Shown one piece after another: positions 13,074-14,046 of a stretch of DNA of 14,046 bases. Positions within the stretch are counted from its first letter, which is position 1; every line of letters starts with the position of its first letter. The notes under the pieces are model-generated. The model worked only from the letters and a program-made list of their open reading frames with translations. It had not been told where the DNA came from and searched no databases. Made by a program: the position numbers and the translations under genes. Source of the DNA: Candidatus Omnitrophota bacterium (GTDB lineage Bacteria > Omnitrophota > Gorgyraeia > B26-G9); the NCBI GenBank assembly GCA_028718845.1, contig JAQULA010000022.1, positions 1 to 14,046 on the forward strand, read 5' to 3'.

Positions 13074-14046
13074 TCAGCAAATCCGCGGCATCTGATCCTG
13101 TATCGGAATATCCAGGATCCGGTCGCTGCCGCTGAGTGTATGCAAATATACCATTTTCCGATGCCCTGCGATAACCCGCCCGATAATCGCCGCGTCCCGG
13201 CCCGGCGCGATTTTCCGCATCCGGCGCACAATGGCCTCGGCTTTACGGGAATCGACAAACGCCAGCAATCTGCCTTCACAGGGTAAATATAACGGATCGA
13301 TGCCCAATAATTCGCAGGCGCCCCGTACTTTGTTCGTTACCGGGATCCGTTCCTCATCGACCTCAATCCCCACATTGGAGAGTTCGGCAATTTCATTCAA
13401 AGCCGTCGCCGTCCCCCCCCGGGTGGGGTCACGCATCACATGGACCGCCCCGGGAAAGGATTTCAACATCCCGCCAACCAGGCGATTCAGCGGAGCGCAA
13501 TCACTTTTCAGCTGAGTCTTAAACCGTAACCCTTCACGCCGGCTTAAAATAGCGATACCGTGTTCGCCGACCGTCCCGCTGATGATAACGGCATCACCCG
13601 GCCGCGCATTGGCACTGCCGATATTCTCGCCCTCATCAATAATCCCGATTCCGGCGGTGTTTATAAATATTTTATCACAATTGCCTTTATTTACAACCTT
13701 TGTGTCCCCGCAGACGATACGCACTCCCGCGGCCCGCATCGTCTTTTTCATCGACAGGATTATCCTCTTCAGCTGTTCCAGCGGAAAACCTTCTTCGATA
13801 ATTACTCCGGCGCTCAGGAATAACGGCCTGGCCCCGACCATGGATAGATCATTTACCGTACCGCACACCGCCAAAGTACCGATATCGCCCCCCGGAAAAA
13901 AAACCGGGTTCACCACAAACGAATCCGTGGTGAACGCAAGCCGCTTATTCCCTGTTTTAAGCGGCAAAACCGCGCTGTCATCCAGCCGGTTAAGGATCGG
14001 ATTCCCGAAGTTTTTTAAAATCAGGGAATTGATAAGCTGCTGCATT
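13074..14046 (-). CDS. hypE: [NiFe]-hydrogenase maturation protein HypE (carbamoyl dehydratase), N-terminus beyond window
   Basis: HypE dehydrates the carbamoyl group passed from HypF to its C-terminal cysteine, giving a thiocyanate that supplies the CN ligands of the NiFe site. The frame runs off the window edge; about 323 residues are visible and roughly 15-25 N-terminal residues, including the usual Gly-rich start, are missing. The Met codon at 14043-14045 is probably internal. Seen are DDSAVLPL, FTTDSFVVNPVFFPGGDIG (ATP-grasp-like AIR-synthase fold), VCGDTKVV, AGIGII, HVMRDPTRGGTATALNEIA and the diagnostic C-terminal PRIC ending. All key parts are present. Presence of hypE implies NiFe hydrogenase(s) elsewhere in the genome, and upstream hyp genes are expected past 14046. 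Confidence 0.95.
   Translation of the reverse strand, partial: MQQLINSLILKNFGNPILNRLDDSAVLPLKTGNKRLAFTTDSFVVNPVFFPGGDIGTLAVCGTVNDLSMVGARPLFLSAGVIIEEGFPLEQLKRIILSMKKTMRAAGVRIVCGDTKVVNKGNCDKIFINTAGIGIIDEGENIGSANARPGDAVIISGTVGEHGIAILSRREGLRFKTQLKSDCAPLNRLVGGMLKSFPGAVHVMRDPTRGGTATALNEIAELSNVGIEVDEERIPVTNKVRGACELLGIDPLYLPCEGRLLAFVDSRKAEAIVRRMRKIAPGRDAAIIGRVIAGHRKMVYLHTLSGSDRILDIPIQDQMPRIC

Overview
The window looks like chromosomal DNA of an anaerobic, probably uncultured bacterium of moderate GC. The evidence is a FloA flotillin with an NfeD partner, an Rnf-type Fe-S redox operon, an ATPase of the corrinoid-activator class, a COG1900/DUF39 homocysteine-synthesis protein and the [NiFe]-hydrogenase maturation factor HypE. 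A phylum cannot be assigned from the sequence alone; the gene mix would fit lineages such as Omnitrophota or other deep anaerobic bacteria (inference).

Layout. (1) 1-1960, + strand: the 3' end of an nfeD-family gene, floA, and a small membrane-anchored proline-rich protein, in one direction. (2) 1990-2307: tRNA-Leu(CAA), followed by a 160-nt-offset direct repeat that copies the tRNA 3' end and encloses a highly self-complementary element. (3) 2308-2574: a small single-pass membrane protein. (4) 2695-3756, - strand: mnmA. (5) 3955-8346, - strand: a four-gene operon rnfC > rnfD > rnfB > RACo-like ASKHA ATPase in which every junction is a 4-nt ATGA overlap. rnfG, rnfE and rnfA are absent. (6) 8379-8445: a divergent promoter region, including a near-consensus extended -10 promoter for the + side. 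(7) 8489-11770, + strand: CheC-like phosphatase, GAF-GAF-HD-GYP protein, a second CheC-like protein with one altered active site, and a small protein with a duplicated cysteine motif. (8) 11792-14046, - strand: a DUF39/COG1900 protein and the 5'-truncated hypE.

The most interesting part is the compact RnfC-RnfD-RnfB-ASKHA operon. Known RACo/RamA-type activators use their own N-terminal Fe-S domain to feed electrons into a Co(II) corrinoid while an ASKHA ATPase drives the reaction. Here the ATPase has no Fe-S domain, and the polyferredoxin RnfB is encoded immediately upstream with overlapping codons. The proposal (inference) is a membrane-anchored, NADH-linked electron supply for reductive activation of a corrinoid protein, or of another low-potential metalloenzyme, made by stripping Rnf of its RnfA/E/G parts. 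The ASKHA protein also has an unusual second phosphate-loop region, so its ATPase activity should not be assumed.

The second notable unit is the CheC/HD-GYP/CheC signalling operon. Its HD-GYP domain carries an insertion of about 45 residues before the metal-binding HHE, and no CheY or receptor is encoded in the window. The third is the tRNA-derived repeat element behind tRNA-Leu.
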